Below are positions 61,483 through 64,000 of a DNA stretch of 64,000 nt, in pieces; the stretch's first letter is position 1; each line of letters starts with the position of its first letter. Location of the stretch: NCBI GenBank assembly GCA_964036665.1, contig OZ038527.1, positions 7,033,501-7,097,500 of the forward strand. Direction: 5' to 3'. Both the position numbers and the translations under genes were made by a program. The DNA comes from Gordius sp. MW1 (Eukaryota; Nematomorpha; Gordioida; Gordea; Gordiidae). The notes under the pieces are model-generated. The model had not been told where the DNA came from, searched no databases, and saw only the letters and a list, made by a program, of their open reading frames with translations.

Positions 61483-64000
61483 CCCTCCGTACGCTTTTTG
61501 GGTCAATATGACCCAAGCCTTTCTAAAAACATGCAAGAAAAAAAAAGTAATGAACATAGAGCTTCAGATTTTTCAGTAGCTTAACAAATTTTATCATATT
61601 ACAACTCTGCAAATTTTGGTTAGTTTTCACCCATTGGTTCTAAATATATCATGGTTTTTTGAACGTCTTGGGTCATATTGACCCCTAAAGCGAACGGAGG
61701 ATATTTTTTTTTTCAAAAAAAAATTTTTTTTTTGCTTAAATGATAAAAACTAATACCCAAATGATATCGAAAAAATAAATTTTTCTCTAGCTCATATATT
61801 TTGTAAATTATGACGATTTTAAATTTGACTTTTTGTTTCCTCGTGGAATTTATCCATGCCAATATTTAGCAGCTGATTTGTTCCCGCGTATTTCTTTTTT
61901 TCTTTTCACATGGAATCTTTTAAAATTTCGGATATTTTTGAAGATTCTGATTGGGGAAGTAACATTTTTTTTTGGTTTTTAAGATTTTTAGGTAGCTCAG
62001 AAAGTGATACTGATGACTGTTTATCTATTAGTAGTTGTGAATCTGAATCGGAGTTAGATGAAGGAGAGCCAAGTTTAGGCGGGGGAAAATATTATTATGG
62101 TATTTAGACATGATATATAAATTAAAACAAATAAAAAATTGTCAAAACTTTATTTTATAGTTAAGTTATGACTATCAATATTTTTTTTATTCTCAGGGAA
62201 GGATAAGACAAAATGGGACTCTAATTTCCCCATGAAAACCATCAGAACGCGGAAATGTAATATAGTGCTACACCTTCCAGGGGTGAAACCAATAGCTAGG
62301 GGTGCAACTTCCTATGTAGATTGTTTTAAATTGTTTGTTTCAACGAATATACTTGAGGAAATTATAAAATTTACCAACGAAAAATTCCAGCAAACTAATG
62401 AAGGTCCATTAGTTTCTTCTAAAGAATTGGATGCATTTTTAGGACTTTTATTTTTGTTAGGTAATAATTGATTTAATAAAATTTTTCTACTTATTTAATT
62501 TACATAAATTTTTTATATAGGTGTATATAAGGCCAACCATCAAAACCTCAAAGATTTTTGGAGTTTGAAAGGCCTAGGACCCAGCATATTTAGAGCCACC
62601 ATGCCTCAAAAAAGATTTGAGTCATTATTAAAGATGATAAGATTTGATGATAGTAAACAAGAGCTGCTAGAAAAATCACGGATAAAGCAACCCATATCCG
62701 ATTTGTTTTTGAAGCTTTTGTTAAAAATTGCATCCAAAATTATACCCCCTCCGAATACCTCACAATTGACGAAATGCTGCCAGGTTTTAGAGGGAGGTGC
62801 TGCTTTAGGCAATACCTCCCTAATAAACCAAATAAATATGGCATAAAATTCTTTGCCATGTGTTGCGCCAAAACTTTTTATACCCTGAATATGGAGATTT
62901 ACACGGGCTGCCAACCCGAGGGGCCCTTCAAAATAAGCTTTAAAGCCTCCGATATAGTCGAAAGGCTCGTGACGCCCATTTCAAAAAGTGGCCGCAATAT
63001 TACTGTTGACAACTGGTACACTAGTTGTCAACTAGTTGACACCTTGTATTATAATCATAATTTAACATTAGTGGGGACTTTAAAAAAAAATAAGAGAGAA
63101 ATACCCTCCGAATTTCTAATTATTAAATCAAGACCGGCACCTTCTACAATATTTGGATTTAAACACAATAAAACTCTTTTATCCTACGTCCCAAAAAAAA
63201 ACAAAAATGTCCTGTTGCTATCTTCTTTCCATTTTAATTATAATAATGATTTATCAAATCACCTAAAACCGGAAATCGTCACCTTCTACAATGCAACTAA
63301 AGGAGGCGTTGATACAGTTGATCAGATGGCTTCAAGCTATTCTGTGTCTAGAATTTCTAGACGATGGCCTTTGACGGTATTTTTTCATATACTCAATGTG
63401 GCTGGAATAAATTCCCAAATAATTTATCTGGCAAATAGTGGTGTAAAACTAACGAGGAGCAAGTTTTTAAAAGAATTGGCATTAGAATTAATAAAGCCCT
63501 TTTTGATTGATCGATTGTCTCTACCTTCTTTGAGGTACAAAACCAAACTATTGATTCATCAACTCTTGGGTACAAAGGACGTTCACTCATCGCCCCCCCC
63601 AAAAAGCTAGAGGTCGTTGCAAATTATGTCAAAATCACAACAAACATAGCACTTATTGCGCTATTTGTAAAAAATATATTTGTAAAACTCATATGTATCT
63701 GACATGTTTGCATTGTAAGGACGCTGATAATATTATTGAATAAACAATAAATTGTAAAATTAATTGTGTGCAACTTCCAAATAATATAAAAGTTTAATTT
63801 TTAAAAATTGCTTTTAGGGCTTTATTGAAAAATTAAGTGTTACACTGTTAAAAATTCTTCAAAAAAATTGCGCCCCATTAAAACTTTATAAAACGAAAAC
63901 TAAGAGGGCTAGAAACTATATTAATGGTTTAAATTAAAGAGGAAAATTATATTAATCAATGAAAAAAAAATTATATCTTAAATTAAATTATTTTCAAAAA
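61483..64000 (+). mobile_element. piggyBac-like element, copy 6 (cut by window end)
   Basis: 5' end and transposase region present; the last 440 bp or so lie beyond the window. A private G replaces A near 63895. Confidence 0.9.
61910..63743 (+). pseudogene. piggyBac-family transposase, doubly frameshifted (copy 6)
   Basis: Exons 61910-62099, 62197-62460 and 62521-63743. Besides the shared T-run frameshift it has eight C in place of seven near 63593-63600, so the frame ends at 63610 and the Cys/His-rich C-terminal finger is lost. The original stop is still visible at 63741-63743. Confidence 0.88.

Overview
This is eukaryotic DNA from an arthropod, most likely an insect. The evidence is a recognisable arthropod-type 28S rRNA 3' end on the minus strand, an intron-containing piggyBac-family transposase, and an AP-endonuclease non-LTR retrotransposon remnant. 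There is no ordinary host protein-coding gene and no 18S, 5.8S or intact 28S. The window is almost wholly a tandem array of degenerate rDNA: a 28S 3' fragment plus intergenic-spacer-like repeats, later invaded by mobile elements and re-amplified. Base composition alternates between AT-rich spacer and GC-rich 28S or foldback DNA.

Basic unit, in + coordinates. (A) An AT-rich spacer of about 1.25 kb, internally duplicated, with repeated CCGCCATCTTGG boxes. (B) 39-bp repeats, then an array of 141/146-bp monomers, each with four CTCGTCAACT-type boxes. (Tail) Repeats of about 227 bp carrying two separate 28S-derived pieces. (28S) The 3' end of 28S on the minus strand, broken in the peptidyl-transferase region by an 829-bp foldback with 350-bp arms around a retrotransposon endonuclease fragment. 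(Flank) A palindrome-rich segment. (C) An AT-rich spacer of about 835 bp with two TCACGTGA boxes. The next A follows directly.

Six units can be seen. I (1-6528) is complete. II (6529-11230) has lost the tail and most of the 28S by a deletion at 9102/9103. III (11231-29819) holds two piggyBac copies separated by a spacer block and a 3.4-kb insertion after the 28S. IV (29820-40076) holds one piggyBac copy. V (40077-58679) is a near-identical copy of III. VI (58680-64000) begins like IV and is cut by the window end. III+IV therefore form a higher-order repeat of about 28.85 kb that starts again at V+VI.

The piggyBac-like element (2.955 kb) occurs six times. Its transposase has three exons with clean GT/AG introns and a DDD triad spaced as in the family. 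All copies share a frameshift in a T run just before the first catalytic Asp. Copy 2 has a further +1 A that reopens a long frame but leaves the catalytic Asp stretch out of frame. Copy 6 has an extra C that truncates the C-terminus. The 3.4-kb insertion of units III and V is non-coding. It contains GC hairpins with variable triloops, tandem repeats, three Pol III B-box-like modules and a 20-bp minisatellite.

The region reads as a satellite made from dead rDNA that is being homogenised and amplified with its transposons. No defence, CRISPR or biosynthetic system is present. Copy number and order in such an array depend on assembly quality.
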